Of a stretch of DNA of 64,000 bases, positions 43,001 through 55,964 are shown piece after piece (the first letter of the stretch is position 1; every line of letters starts with the position of its first letter). The notes under the pieces are model-generated. The model was not told where the DNA came from, made no database searches, and worked only from the letters and a program-made list of their open reading frames with translations. Source of the stretch: Isoetes taiwanensis (taxonomy: Eukaryota > Streptophyta > Lycopodiopsida > Isoetales > Isoetaceae); contig JAJEKV010000298.1 of assembly GCA_021234155.1 (NCBI GenBank), forward strand, positions 186,001 to 250,000, written 5' to 3'. Position numbers and translations under genes: made by a program.

Positions 43001-43924
43001 CACCACTTTACCGCCATTGTATCACCCGGACCATTCCAAGTTTGGGGTTTGGATTTTATAGGACCCTTAGATCCCCCTTCATCGCTCAACATCAATATAT
43101 CTTGGTTGCCTAAGTTACTTCACTAAATGGGCAGAAGTACCTCTTAGGGAAGCAAATGCTTTTATTAAGCGCTAGGTTTCTGCATGAAAATATTTGCGGC
43201 GAGGTTTGGGATACCTTTAAAAATTATATCCTGACGGAGGAACTCGGTTTGTAAATCAAGTTATTGCTACACTCCTAGAGATCCTTAAGGTTAAGCATGT
43301 AAAGAGTTCAGCCTACTATCCACAGGGGAAATGGCCAAGCGGAATCAACAAACAAGGTTCTTAAGTCCATATTGCAAAAACCTGTTAGTTTGTCAAAAGA
43401 GATTGGCATGAAAAACTTTTATGATGCATTGTGGGCTTATAGAACTCTGAAAAATTCTACCAATCATACTCCATTTAGCTTGGTTTATGGTGTGGAATCT
43501 GTGGTTCCTATAGAGCTCGAAGTTACCTTCATTAAGGTTGGCTCATAGAATCAATCGGAAATGGAAGAAGCTGTGAGGGAAAGGTGTGTAAGGCTGATGC
43601 AATTGGATGAGCCGCAGATATGAAGCAGTAAAATCTTTGTTATGATTAAAAAGGCCAAGGATGTTGCGACTTTTAAAGTCGCCACAAGCTCCAAGGGATA
43701 TTCAAGGAAGGGAATTGGTTTTGAAATGGAATAAAGCAAGGGAGAAGGTTGCAAGCAAATTTGAGAATTTATGGGAGGGTCCTTTTGAAGTTATAGGTGT
43801 AGCGGGACGAGATTCATATTGGTTAAGATGTGTGGAAGATAACTATAAGCTGCCAAATCCTATCAACATTCTACATTTGAAGAGGTATTGGCAACAACAT
43901 GTTGCCCTATGTTTGTTTGCATAA
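40061..43924 (+). pseudogene. pol: Pol of copy A: protease, RNase H, RT, vestigial RNase H, integrase
   Basis: The order matches element 1. Protease 'LLDGGSPLNVMPHHIM' lies near 40131. RNase H follows at 40600-41000 with 'WFDGGISK', 'VAEYRALLAGLQEA', 'FGDSQLVC' and 'EADALC', so all four acidic residues are present. RT spans 41300-42000 ('CIDYRELNKATIK', 'MPFGLMNAP', 'SDDLCLG'). The canonical RNase H at 42200-42430 again reads 'AYISVTKRAIG' without the catalytic aspartate. Integrase spans 42830-43600. The C-terminal domain (43661-43924) has 'WEGPFEVIG'. At least a dozen frame changes interrupt it. Confidence 0.85.
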
Positions 43925-44860
43925 TCTGAAGATGCATCCTTAACTTAAATTAGGATTTAAGTGTGTTTAGACATAAATTCAACTTTGAGAAAAAATTATA
44001 AAAGATAAAAACATCAAAACATCAAAAAACATTTTTGTTCGTATGTTCTTTGTGATTGATTAAGTATTATTCGACTTTGTTCTCGCTTAAAATGTCATGT
44101 GTAGCTTTTACTTGAGGGTTTAGCGATCCCAGGGGATGTTGTCTTCAAGAGGTTGAATATTTTCCATGCAGGTTCACGGTCGTCACCATCATTCATCATT
44201 GCATTAGTGATCCCCGCCCAAAGACATCGAGCCTTATTCCTTACCTTCACTTCATGATCATGTCCTTCTAGCAAGCTCGCCAAATCAACATCCCACACAA
44301 GCGCGGGCTTGCAAATGCTAATCATCTTTATTTGTCATAGGGTGCATCAGTGGCCATTATTCATCCGCACATTTGTGGTCCTACCTAGCATCAAGCCTTA
44401 TCATATACTCTTCTTTTCATATTCCTATTCCTTTAGCTTAAGCCTTCGCCAAATCAACATCCCACCAAGCGGGCTTGCAAATGCTAATCATCTTTATTTG
44501 TCATACAGGTGCACCAAGGTTGGCCATCATTCATCTGCACATTTGTGGTCCTACCTAGCATCAAGCCTTATCATATACTCTTCTTTTCATATTCCTATCC
44601 CTTTAGCAAGCACCGCCAAATCAACATCCCACCAAGCGAGGGCTTGCAAATCTAACATTTTTATTTCCATGGTGCACCAGCCATTGTCATACTTCCATCC
44701 GCCAATTTGTTGGCCTATTTATTCCATATGACTTCACTCCTTGCCACATTCATTTCCCTCGAAGTGCCTAGTTCAACTTCCCATCAAGGCAAACTTCTCA
44801 ACATCAACGTGAGGTTGAAGTATGGGAGAGCGGAACCAACTTCCTTTTTCTTTTTTAGCA
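43925..44860 (+). repeat. 3' region of copy A with about 170-bp tandem repeats
   Basis: From about 44278 to 44660 a unit of roughly 170 bases (CGCCAAATCAACATCCCAC ... TTCCTATTCCTTTAGC) repeats 2.3 times. Each unit holds a T-rich stretch and a GTCATACAGGTGCA-like motif. Copy B has the same array at 55370-55745. Pyrimidine-rich sequence adjoins the LTR. No genes. Confidence 0.75.
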
Positions 44861-47242
44861 TGATCTTTGCCACATTTTGTGGCAAGAGAGGAAATTGTAC
44901 AACACAAGAAGAAGACAAGTCGCCAATGCTGATTTTAAGCTGATTACACTCTTGAAGGATTATTTTGTTTTCGGATCATTGAAGAATTTTTTTGATGAAG
45001 ACTAAGGAAGGACATTCATGGAAGCTATTTCATTAGATCAAATTAAATGGTCACAAGGAGCAAGAAAAAGTCAAGTCATCATATTTGAGCAAACAAGAGA
45101 GCAAAGGACACAAACATTTACTTTGAAGACATAAGAAGGTTTTGAAGACCCCAAAGAGTTCCATGGTATGTGCAAAATAACTCTAGATCAAGTTCATATT
45201 GAGGCAAATTCCTATACCATTATTTCACCCCATACCACCTTCTTTCCTTGATTTCCAAGTTGGTACATCCTCAATCAACCTTGTTTTCCAATTGACAACA
45301 TTTTTGTCTAGCCAAAAAGCTTCACTCTCATCTCTTCCATAACTCCATACATTCATTTCCATGATAAGCTTCCAAAAGAAAAATGGTCAAGAAATTTGCA
45401 AAAGTTATGCATAAAGGTGGCATTGTGCCACGTATAACCTTGGAAGCCACCTCACATCTCCATCATTCCTCATCATCACTTACATCATACTCCCTCCATC
45501 CCCAAGTTCAAAAATTAAAAATTGGCTAAAGGGCTTCCATTTTTCAAGTTGATTATGATTCTATGTAATATTGCCACTTGGGAGTGCCATGTCATTTGCA
45601 CACCATCCTCCTCATCATCATATATGCCATACACGTGTCATCCACATCCATAAGTTGAAAAAGTTTTTTGGCTAGACAAAAAATTGAGTCAAGATACATT
45701 GCCATGTCATTTGCCTAGTCATCACCATTGCCATGTCATATGCCATCACAATTGCCTAGTCATTTTTTTTGCCATATTTCACATCCTATGGTTAAGCTAT
45801 GCAAAAAATTATTCCTAGCAAAAGATTCCAATTGAGATGGGAGAATATGCTAATATCCTTTATCTTGGCCTTTGGATTATTGCCTTGAGATTCGTGCCTT
45901 TCTATAAAAAAAAAAAAAAAAATTTCCTATTCTACCCCACCTAGCATTTTCTACCTCCCCGCCAAAGCTCATCCACCAATCCACACCTCCACATTGGCAC
46001 CATGGGGCATGGGGGCCGGGCACGGGCGGTTCCCCTTCATAATGGCACGTTTATTCGAAGAAATTGCGGGGTAAAACTCCTTTTATACACTAGTCCGCTT
46101 TTTTCTAAACATGCACGTGGGATATTTGGACTATTTTTCAAGAACCCTAATTTTTCGATGAAGGCCAAGATCCAGGAAAATTGGTTGGAATTACTGCTTA
46201 ATCATAGCTCTGCACCCTCCATTCACCTACGCGCATCCATACCGAGGCTCATAAACAAACAAAAATTTGAATTTCAAAATGTGAATTTGCCAAGATTTGA
46301 ACTGAAACAGGGGCCGTTTAAGATGGATTGAGATCTTGCATTGTTTTAAAGGGGTTGTATGCGTGAAGAACGTCGACTTGAAGCTTTTTTAGAGCCGGAT
46401 TGGTGATTCCTAGTCGCATTTGCTCCTCTAGCCTCAAATTCGGAAGAATTGTGGGCTATTGAGATTATCGACCACTTTTGAGATTATTGACAATTTGATG
46501 TTTGATTGTTTTTCCGAGACCATTAGATTCAGGGGAAATTGATGTTGATCTTTTGAATAGCTTCTTGAATGAAAATCGACCTTAGAAAAAAAATTAGTGT
46601 GGTGATTGTTCTTGAGTTTAATCCTTGATTTTCAGAAAACTAAAAAAATAATTTAGTTTTGAAATTTTTATGCACTATAACTAGAGGGTATTTCCGAACT
46701 GATACACTTGAAAAAACACAAAAAGCCAATTAGATTTCATATTAGGTAAAGTTGCTCTCGGGTTCTTGCGGTCGGACGGTGATAGGAGATTTTAATCAAA
46801 TTCTACCCTTTAGGTTGTTAATTGCCCGCAATTTTTAAGTTGCCTTCAATCTAGACACCCGGTCGGAGATATCTCAAATTTCCAAAACTAAAAAACTTGT
46901 TCCATCTTCAATGCAAAAAAATAGCTTCATTGTTTTGGTATTGACCAATTTTTGACCCGGTCGAAGTGTGATTTTGAGAACCTTGCTTATCTCAGCTCTA
47001 TCTAGACTTTTGAACACTGATTCCCACATCCGTTAAGAAGATCTCTATCAAAAATCAATTGATTTGCTTGATTTGATTTTAAATGGCACAAGTTTATGGT
47101 CGGACCATTTTTTGCTTCGGGAAAAGCGGTCGATCTTGAAATTTCGGTGACTTTTCAGGTTTTGGTGATTTGAGTGGTTGCCTTAAGCAACACGGAGGTT
47201 CTAAACCATTAGGTTGGAGGTTTTGCCAAAAAGCCTTCAACA
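44861..47242 (+). repeat. LTR2, 3' LTR of dimer copy A
   Basis: Starts TGATCTTTGCCACA and ends CCTTCAACA; abuts LTR3 with a single T between. Confidence 0.9.
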
Positions 47243-47243
47243 T

Positions 47244-49616
47244 TGATCTTTGCCACATTTTGTGGCAGTGAAGAGGAAATTGTACAACACAAGAAGAAGA
47301 CAAAGCCGCCAATCTTTGATTTTAAGGTGATTACACTCTTGAAGGATTATTTTGTTTTGGATCATTGAAGAATTTTTTTGATGAAGACTAAGGAAGGACA
47401 TTCATGGAAGCTATTTCATTAGATCAAATTAAATGGTCACAAGGAGCAAGAAAAAAGTCAAGTCATCATATTTGAGCAAACAAGAGAGCAAAGGACACAA
47501 ACATTTACTTTGAAGACATAAGAAGGTTTTGAAGACCCTCAAGAGTTCCATGGTATGTGCAAAATAACTCTAGATCAAGTTCATATTGAGGCAAATTCCT
47601 ATACCATTATTTCACCCCATACCACCTTCTTTCCTTGATTTCCAAGTTGGTACATCCTCAATCAACCTTGTTTTCCAATTGACAACATTTTTTGTCTAGC
47701 CAAAAAAGCTTCACTCTCATCTCTTCCATAACTCCATACATTCATTTCCATGATAAGCTTCCAAAAAGAAAAATGGTCAAGAAATTTGCAAAAGTTATGC
47801 ATAAAGGTGGCATTGTGCCACGTATAACCTTGGAAGCCACCTCACATCTCCATCATTCCTCATCATCACTTACATCATACTCCCTCCATCCCCAAGTTCA
47901 AAAATTAAAAATTGGCTAAAGGGCTTCCATTTTTCAAGTTGATTATGATTCTATGTAATATTGCCACTTGGGAGTGCCATGTCATTTGCACACCATCCTC
48001 CTCATCATCATATATGCCATACACGTGTCATCCACATCCATAAGTTGAAAAAGTTTTTTGGCTAGACAAAAAATTGAGTCAAGATACATTGCCATGTCAT
48101 TTGCCTAGTCATCACCATTGCCATGTCATATGCCATCACAATTGCCTAGTCATTTTTTTTGCCATATTTCACATCCTATGGTTAAGCTATGCAAAAATTA
48201 TTCCTAGCAAAAAGATTCCAATTGAGATGGGAGAATATGCTAATATCCTTTATCTTGGCCTTTGGATTATTGCCTTGAGATTCGTGCCTTTCTATAAAAA
48301 AAAAAAAAAAATTTCCTATTCTACCCCACCTAGCATTTTCTACCTCCCCCCGCCACTCATCCACCAATCCACACCCTCCATTGGCACCATGGGGCATGGG
48401 GGGGGACACGGGCGGTTCCCCCTTCATAATGGCACGTTTATTCGGAAGAAATTGCGGTAAAACTCTTTTTATACACTAGTGCGCTTTTTCTAAACATGCA
48501 CGTGGGATATTTGGACTATTTTTCAAGAACCCTATTTTTCGATGAAGGCCAAGATCAGGAAAATTGGTTGGAATTACACGCTTAATCATAGCTCTGCACC
48601 CTCCATTCACCTACACGCATCCATACCGACTCATAAACAAACAAAAATTTGAATTTCAAGCGAGGAATTTGCCAAGATTTGAACTGAAGCAGGGCCGTTT
48701 AAGATGGATTGAGATCTTGCATTGTTTTAGGGGGTTGTATCGTGAAGAACGTCGACTTGAAGCTTTTAGAGGCGGATTGTGATTCTAGCTGCATTTGCTC
48801 CTCTAGCCTCCAAATTCGGAAGAATTGGCCGGGCTATTGAGATTATCGACCACTTTTGAGATTATTGACAATTTGATCTGTTTGATTGTTTTTTCACGAG
48901 ACCATTAGATCTGGGGAAATTGATGTTGATCTTTTGAATAGCTTCTTGAATGAAAATCGACCTTAGAAAAATTAGGTGTGGTGATTGTTCTTGAGTTTAA
49001 TCCTTGATTTTCAGAAAACTAAAAAATAATTTAGTTTTGAAATTTTTATGCACTATAACTAGAGGTATTTCGAACTGATACACTTGAAAAAACACAAAAA
49101 GCCAATTAGATTTCATATTAGGTAAAAGTTGCTCTCGGGTTCTTGCGGTCGGTGATAGGAGATTTTAATCAAATTCTACCCTTTAGGTTGTTAATTGCAC
49201 CGCAATTTTTAAGTTGCCTTCAATCTAGACACCGGTCGAGATATCTCAAATTTCCAAAACTAAAAAAACTTGTTCCATCTTCAATCTGCCAAAAATAGCT
49301 AGCATTCTTTGGTATTGACCAATTTTTGACCGGTCGGAAGTGTGATTTTGAGAACCTTGCTTATCTCAGCTCTATCTAGACTTTTGAACACTGATTCCCA
49401 CATCATTAAGAAGATCTCTATCAAAAATCAATTGATTTGCTTGATTTGATTTTAAATGGCACAAGTTTATGGTGAGACCATTTTTTGCTTGAGGAAAGCG
49501 ATCGATCTTGAAATTTCGATTGACTTTTTCAGGTTTTGGTGATTGAGTGGTTGCCTTAAGCAACACTGGAGGTTCTAAACCATTAGGTTGGAGGTTTTGC
49601 CAAAAAGCCTTCAACA
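47244..49616 (+). repeat. LTR3, 5' LTR of dimer copy B
   Basis: Starts TGATCTTTGCCACA directly after the T at 47243 and ends CAACA at 49616, four bases before the TGG of the primer site at 49620-49640, which carries one extra A at CCAGAG. Confidence 0.9.
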
Positions 49617-49660
49617 TTTTGGAGGTTCTACCAGAGATTACTATACTTTGAAGAAGAATT

Positions 49661-51160
49661 AATGGCACCAAGAAGGGGAAATGATCATCTTGAGCAGCCC
49701 GGAGGCACAAAGAAAACCACGAGAGTTCTGCTTTGTGCCCCAAGGAATCAATGTATTGGGAACACTTGTCTCCATCAATCTTATGAGCTTAGTGTGCGGT
49801 TCCTGCACCAACTTTTGATCCTAGCATAAATGCTAATTATTTTTGAAGGTTTTTGAGGAATATTACGGGATTATGGACACAAGAAAGGTGCAAGCTCTCG
49901 GAATTCAAGAAATGTTTCAAGAATGAGGAGGTAAGAGCATGGTTGGATTATGTGACCTGCTTTAGGTACTAGAACATGGGAAGATATTGTGCCTAAGTTT
50001 CTAACCAGATTTGGGAAATTGGTTAAGCCAAGAGAATTAGCTCTGGAGCTACACTCATTCCACATCAAGCATGGTGAGACTATTCATCAATATCTGAGAA
50101 AGGTTTAATGCATATTTGTTAAAATGCCAAAGCTGAGCATGTCCTCCATCATACTTTGGATTTAGTAGCGGCTTTTATAAATGGATTAAGTGGCGGACCT
50201 AGGGTGCACAAGAAGATGACCGGGATCTGAGGATTCGAAGGATTTGACACCATACATAAGGCCTTTACTAAAGCTCTGAGAATTTGAGATGTTTATTTAC
50301 GTTCAAACTGAACCTATGATCACGATTTACTAATGATCCTTTTTCACGAATTTGAGCAGGAATACACAACATCGGTGCCAATCTATCTTTGTCTCGAAGG
50401 AGAAGAGAACTACCAAAGGTGAGGAGGCAATTATCCCTACTGCTTGATTCAAAATCTGAGTTGCTCAAGATGGTGAGGCATTGGCTGAAGTGACTAAACA
50501 ACTTCAAGAGTTGAAGGCATCAAACTGAGAAAGGGTCTTTCCCCATGCATTCATTGTCTAAGGGATAGTCATTCTTACGAAGTTTGTTATTATAGGCCTT
50601 GCCTTAAGTGTGGTAGGAGAGGGCATTATGGTAAAGAATGTCTGTTTGTACTTTTTGTAAGGGCATAGGTCATCTTGAAGATAAGTGTAGTGTCAAAGAG
50701 TATTTTTGCTAGACAAGAGTTAGCCAAAGCAACGAGAAACAAGTGCATCTATCAGGTTGTGCGAGGAAATGGAGGATCAAGAAGAGATTTTTGGTACATA
50801 CACACTCGAGGAATCTTTGGAATCAAAGGCAAAGAAGCGAGAATTTGTAACCAAAGAAGGGAATGCGATAAAAGGTAAAAGATTTTGAAGGCAATCAGGT
50901 ATTATCTCATCCCCTTGCTCAAAAAGTTGTTCATCAAGATAAGGAGAGGAAAGATGAAATTATTGAGGTAGTACCACCTCCTCCATTAAAAATTTGCAAG
51001 AAAAGATAAAGAAGGAGAAGATTTGGAGATTTTGCTAAAAATTCTAAGATAAGCATAGACTTACTAACCTTGCTAAGGATTGCTCCCTCTTCTGAGAAAA
51101 AAAGTTGTTGAGTTTAAATGAGGAAAAAGAGGATATGTTTACTAATCATGTTGGTGAGCT
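49661..51160 (+). pseudogene. gag: Gag of copy B, broken
   Basis: Same gene as in copy A: 'MAPRRGNDHLEQP' start, capsid blocks and zinc knuckles (50550-50700). Compared with A, the frame breaks fall at the same CTG/CAG sites but with different bases. An example is GTGCAAGCTCTCGGAA here against CCGCAAGCTCTCTAA in A, where element 1 has CTGTAAGTTCTCTGAG. This independent damage at one site class is best explained by a technical cause. Confidence 0.8.
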
Positions 51161-54100
51161 TGTATTATCCGGGATGATCTTTGATCCGGGGCCTTTACTT
51201 GTGTTGCAAACATTGGTAAAAGGTTCTAACAAAGTATTATTAGATGGTGGTTCCCCTTTGAATGTGATGCCACATCACATAATGAAATCTTGTGGTTTGG
51301 AATGTGATAGACGAGCACCTATGGTTTTGAAATCATTCTCTAACACAAAAATTCATCCTATAGGGATAATTAGTAGTGTTTTAGTTGACATTGAGGGTAT
51401 TATTGTGGCTGCTAGTTTTGTGGTGGTAGCTTTTGAAGGGGTTGATGAGAATCTTGATATTTATGATCTACTTTTGGGCGGGGAAATGGTTGTCTACTGT
51501 GGATGCAAGGCGGTGTGGTCCAAGGGAGAATGTATTATTTCAGATGGGAAAAAGTGACTCTCTACTTGGGGTTGGAGAACTGGAGGCCTTAAATTTCTTA
51601 GAGATAGACATGCTATCCCAAAATCCTTGTGGAGAATATGAGATTTCTGTTCCTACAATTACAACATGTTCAATAGAAGAGGGTAAGCTAAAAAATCTGG
51701 TGAACATGCATACATGTGGGTTTGATGGAGGTATATCAAAAAATTGAATGTTTGCTGCTTCTTACGCAATTATCGAGAGATAACTCTAACAAGCTTTTGG
51801 CTAAAGTTGGCGAGAATTTACTCGGGGATAACATCAAATGTGGGCGAATCTGAGCTCTATTAGCGAGGGCTTACAAGAAGCCAAACATTTGGGAATTAAT
51901 GAGCTGGTTATATTTGGAGATTCTCGGCTTGTTTGCAAGCAGGTATTGGGAGAATATCAGTCAAAAGAATCTGGATATGATTTTCTTAAGGGATGAAGTT
52001 TTGGGAGAATTATTGGATTTCAAAAGATGGGAGATACATCATATACCAAGGGGGTTTAATTGAGGAGGGTGATGCACTTTGCGAAGTGTTCTATTAGAAG
52101 CATCTAGCTGAAGGTGCCATCAATGAGGAAGAATTGGAGAGGAAAAATTACGGCGGTTGTATCCCATATTAGTGATTAATGCTAGTGAGGAAAAACAGGC
52201 CAGGGAGCTGAAGATAAAAAAAGAATAATCGGGGAAAGGACTCTTTATGTAGGGGATTTATTTCAGGGAAGAGGATGAGAGTAGGGTAAGAGATTTTTTG
52301 AAGAATGGAGTGATGTATTTGCTTGGGATTATGATGAGCTGAAAGGGGTTGACAAGAAGATTTGTGAATTTGAGATAAAACAAAGGAAGGAGTTAAGCCC
52401 GAATACAAAAAGCGAGGAGGATAAATGGATCATTGATGACCTTGATTAGGGGGAAGAATTGAATAGGATGAAGGATCTTTGGGGTAATAGCGAGAAATTA
52501 TGAATCCAGAATGGTTATCTTGTATAGTACCTGTTGAGAAAAAGAATAAGACAATTAGGATATGCATTGATTATAGGGAGCTCAACAAAGCCACAATTAA
52601 GGACTGTTATCCTCTACCTTTTTTAGAGGAAGTGCTATATGCGATGCTTGTAAGGAAATGTTTTTCATTCTTGGATGGTTTTAGGGTTTCAATCAAATCA
52701 GCATAAAGGAGGAGGATCAACCAAAGACTGCTTTCATTACACCTTGGGGTAATTTTGCAATGAAAAAAATGCCTTTTGGACTAATGAATGCTCCTGCCAC
52801 TTTTCAGAGAGCTATGGACACTATTTTCAAGGAGATGCACATCAATTACTTGGGGTGTTTACGGATGATTTGTGTTTAGGCACATTTATCGAGAGATCAT
52901 TTCAGGTTTGCTAACAAAAATATGTTCATTATGCGGGGAAGTGGAGTGAGCCTAAATCCTAAGAAATGTGTTTTCTTACGTTCTAAAGGGGATCTTCTTG
53001 GACATGAGATATCAACTCAAAGGGATCGGTGGCTGCAAGGAAATTGGAAGCCTTGAAGAAGTTGACACCACGAAACCCTCAAAAAGGTTAAAGGTTTTAT
53101 GGGGATGACAAGTTTTCTTAGGATATATGTGCCTCACTTATCACACATTATTTGTCCTATAGCGGGTTGACGGGGTTGGTAAATACTCCAAGGAAGAGAG
53201 TAAGTATATTTTTATAAAATGGGATGATGTTTGCGAGAGAGCTTTTGAGGAAATTATAGAAACCCTTTGCAATCCTACTATTTTAAAGCCTCGATCTTAC
53301 AAAAACTTTCCTTTGCATATATAAGTGTGACCAAGAGAGCCATAGGTATAGCCCCACACTTCTGATGGAACATGGAATTATAGCCTTTTCAAGCAAAATG
53401 CAGTGCGACACGAGAACTTAGATATCAAAGATTAGAAAAAAGTCTTGCTGCACTAATGTTCTTATTGGAAAAGCATGGACACTTACCGCTATGAGTCATA
53501 CCAGGGTTTTCATGAAGCAAAACCCATTGACATTATTGTTTGCAAAAAAATTTACCAAAGGCAAAGTTATGCGGATGGGCTTGTAAGGTACAAAATTATG
53601 ATATTGACATTAAAGTAATTAAAGTTCTTGAAGATCCTAGTGCTTATTTGCCTAATATGATGTTTAAGTATGAAGATCAAGAAGGTTTGAATGAGGAAAA
53701 TACAACTAACATAGTAGCTTTTGGCGATTGAGATGATTGATTGGCGGGTTGACATTAAGAATTTTTGGAGCATCTTTGAGATACCAAAAGATCTGAATAG
53801 CGACCCGGTGAGGAGGTTCAAGGAAAAGTGTAAAACTTTTAGGCTCATTGAAGGTGTGCTATGCAAGGTGGATAAAGAAGGGGTCTTTGCTCAGGTGTGT
53901 TGACAAGGGTGAATTTGAATTAATCATAGAGGCATGCCATGAAGGCATTTGTGGAGAGCCATTATCTTTGTAGATACTACAGACAAAAGAAGATCATGAG
54001 GTCGGGGTATTTTTGGCCAACCTTGTTTAAAGATTGTTATAATAAAATTAAAAGTTGTCATAAGTGCGGATTTTTGGAAAAAGAATATTGCGGCCCGACA

Positions 54101-55024
54101 CCACTTACGCCATTGTATCACTGGACCATTCAAGTTTGGGGTTTGGATTTTATAGGACCCTTAGATCCCCCTTCATCGCTCAACATCAATATATCTTGGT
54201 TGCAACAGATTACTTCACTAAATGGGCGTATTTTGTACCTCTTAGGGAAGCAAATGCTTTTACAAGCTGCTAGGTTCTGCATGAAAATATTTGCGGCGGG
54301 TTTGGGATACCTTTTAAAATTATATCGACGGAGGAACTTCGGTTTGTAAATCAAGTTATTGCTACACTCCTAGAGATCCTTAAGGTTAAGCATGTAAAGA
54401 GTTCAGCCTACTATCCACGGGGAAATGGCCAAGCGGAGAATCAACAAACAAGGTTCTTAAGTCCATATTGCAAAAAGCATTAGTTTGTCAAAAAGAGATT
54501 GGCATGAAAAACTTTATGATGCATTGTGGGCTTATAGAACTTCTGATAAAAAATTCTACCAATCATACTCCATTTAGCTTGGTTTATGGTGTGGAATCGT
54601 GGTTCCTATAGAGCTCGAGTTACCTTCATTAAGGTTGGCTCATAGAATCAATCACGGAAATGGAAGAAGGCTGTGAGGGAAAGGTGTGTAAAGGCTGATG
54701 CAATTGGATGAGCAGATATGAAGCGAGAAAATCTTTGTTATGATTAAAAAGGCCAAGGATGTTGCAGCTTTTAAAGCTGCTCACAAGCTCCAAGGGATAT
54801 TCAAGGAAGGGGAATTGGTTTTGAAATGGAATAAAGCAAGGGAGAAGGTTGCAAGCAAATTTGAGAATTTATGGGAGGGTCCTTTTGAAGTTATAGGTGT
54901 AGCGGGGCGAGATTCATTCTGGTTAAGATCTGTGGAAGATAACTATAAGCTGCCAAATCCTATCAACATTCTACATTTGAAGAGGTATTGGCAACAACAT
55001 GTTGCCCTATGTTTGTTTGCATAA
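51161..55024 (+). pseudogene. pol: Pol of copy B: protease, RNase H, RT, vestigial RNase H, integrase
   Basis: Protease 'LLDGGSPLNVMPHHIM' near 51240 lies in a 150-residue frame. RNase H follows at 51700-52110 ('GFDGGISK', 'FGDSRLVCKQ'), and RT spans 52400-53110, with an open stretch at 52500-52706 and 'FTDDLCLG' near 52857. The vestigial RNase H at 53290-53540 reads 'ISVTKRAIG'. Integrase spans 53900-54660, and an undisturbed 94-residue C-terminal frame (54740-55024) includes 'KEGELVLKWNKAREK' and 'WEGPFEVIG'. The domain order is the same as in the other two copies. Confidence 0.85.
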
Positions 55025-55964
55025 TCTGAAGATGCATCCTTAACTTAAATTAGGATTTAAGTGTGTTTAGACATAAATTCAACTTTGAGAAAAAATTATA
55101 AAAAGATAAAAACATCAAAAACATCAAAAACATTTTTGTTACGTATGTTCTTTGTGATTGATTAAGTATTATTTGACTTTATTCTTTGCTTAAAATGTCA
55201 TGTGTAGCTTTTAACAGGGGTTTAGCGATCGAGGGATGTTGTCTTCAAGAGGTTGAATATTTTCCATGCGGGTTCACCGGTCGACCATCATTCATCATGC
55301 ATTAGTGATCTGCTTGACATCGAGCCTTATTCCTTACCTTCACTTCATGATCATGTCCTTCTAGCAAGCTCGCCAAATCAACATCCCACACAAGCAGGCT
55401 TGCAAATGCTAATCATCTTTATTTGTCATGCGGGTGCATCGGTGGCCATTATTCATCACGCACATTTGTGGTCCTACCTAGCATCAAGCCTTATCATATA
55501 CTCTTCTTTTCATATTCCTATTCCTTTAGCAAACCTTTGCCAAATCAACATCCCACCAAGCGGGGCTTGCAAATGCTAATCATCTTTATTTGTCATACGG
55601 GTGCACCGGGTTGGCCATCATTCATACGCACATTTGTGGTCCTACCTAGCATCAAGCCTTATCATATACTCTTCTTTTCATATTCCTATCCCTTTAGCAA
55701 ACCTTTGCCAAATCAACATCCCACCAAGCGGGCTTGCAAATCTTTGAACATTTTATTTCCATGCAAGGTGCACCGACCATTGTCATACTTCCATCCGCTC
55801 ACTTGTTGGCCTATTTATTCCATATGACTTCACTCCTTGCCACATTCATTTCCCTCGAAGTGCCTAGTTCAACTTCCCATCAAGGCAAACTTCTCAACAT
55901 CTTTGAGCTATGTGAGGTTGAAGTATGGGATTTGGTGAACCGACTTCCTTTTTCTTTTTTAGCA
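55025..55964 (+). repeat. 3' region of copy B with about 170-bp tandem repeats
   Basis: Counterpart of 43925-44860; the tandem array runs 55370-55745. No genes. Confidence 0.75.

Noticed and set aside
38515-55024. Deamination-type silencing mutations (RIP-like) as the cause of damage in copies A and B
   Set aside because: The changes are mostly indels and CTG to CCG/CGG, with no excess of C-to-T visible by eye.
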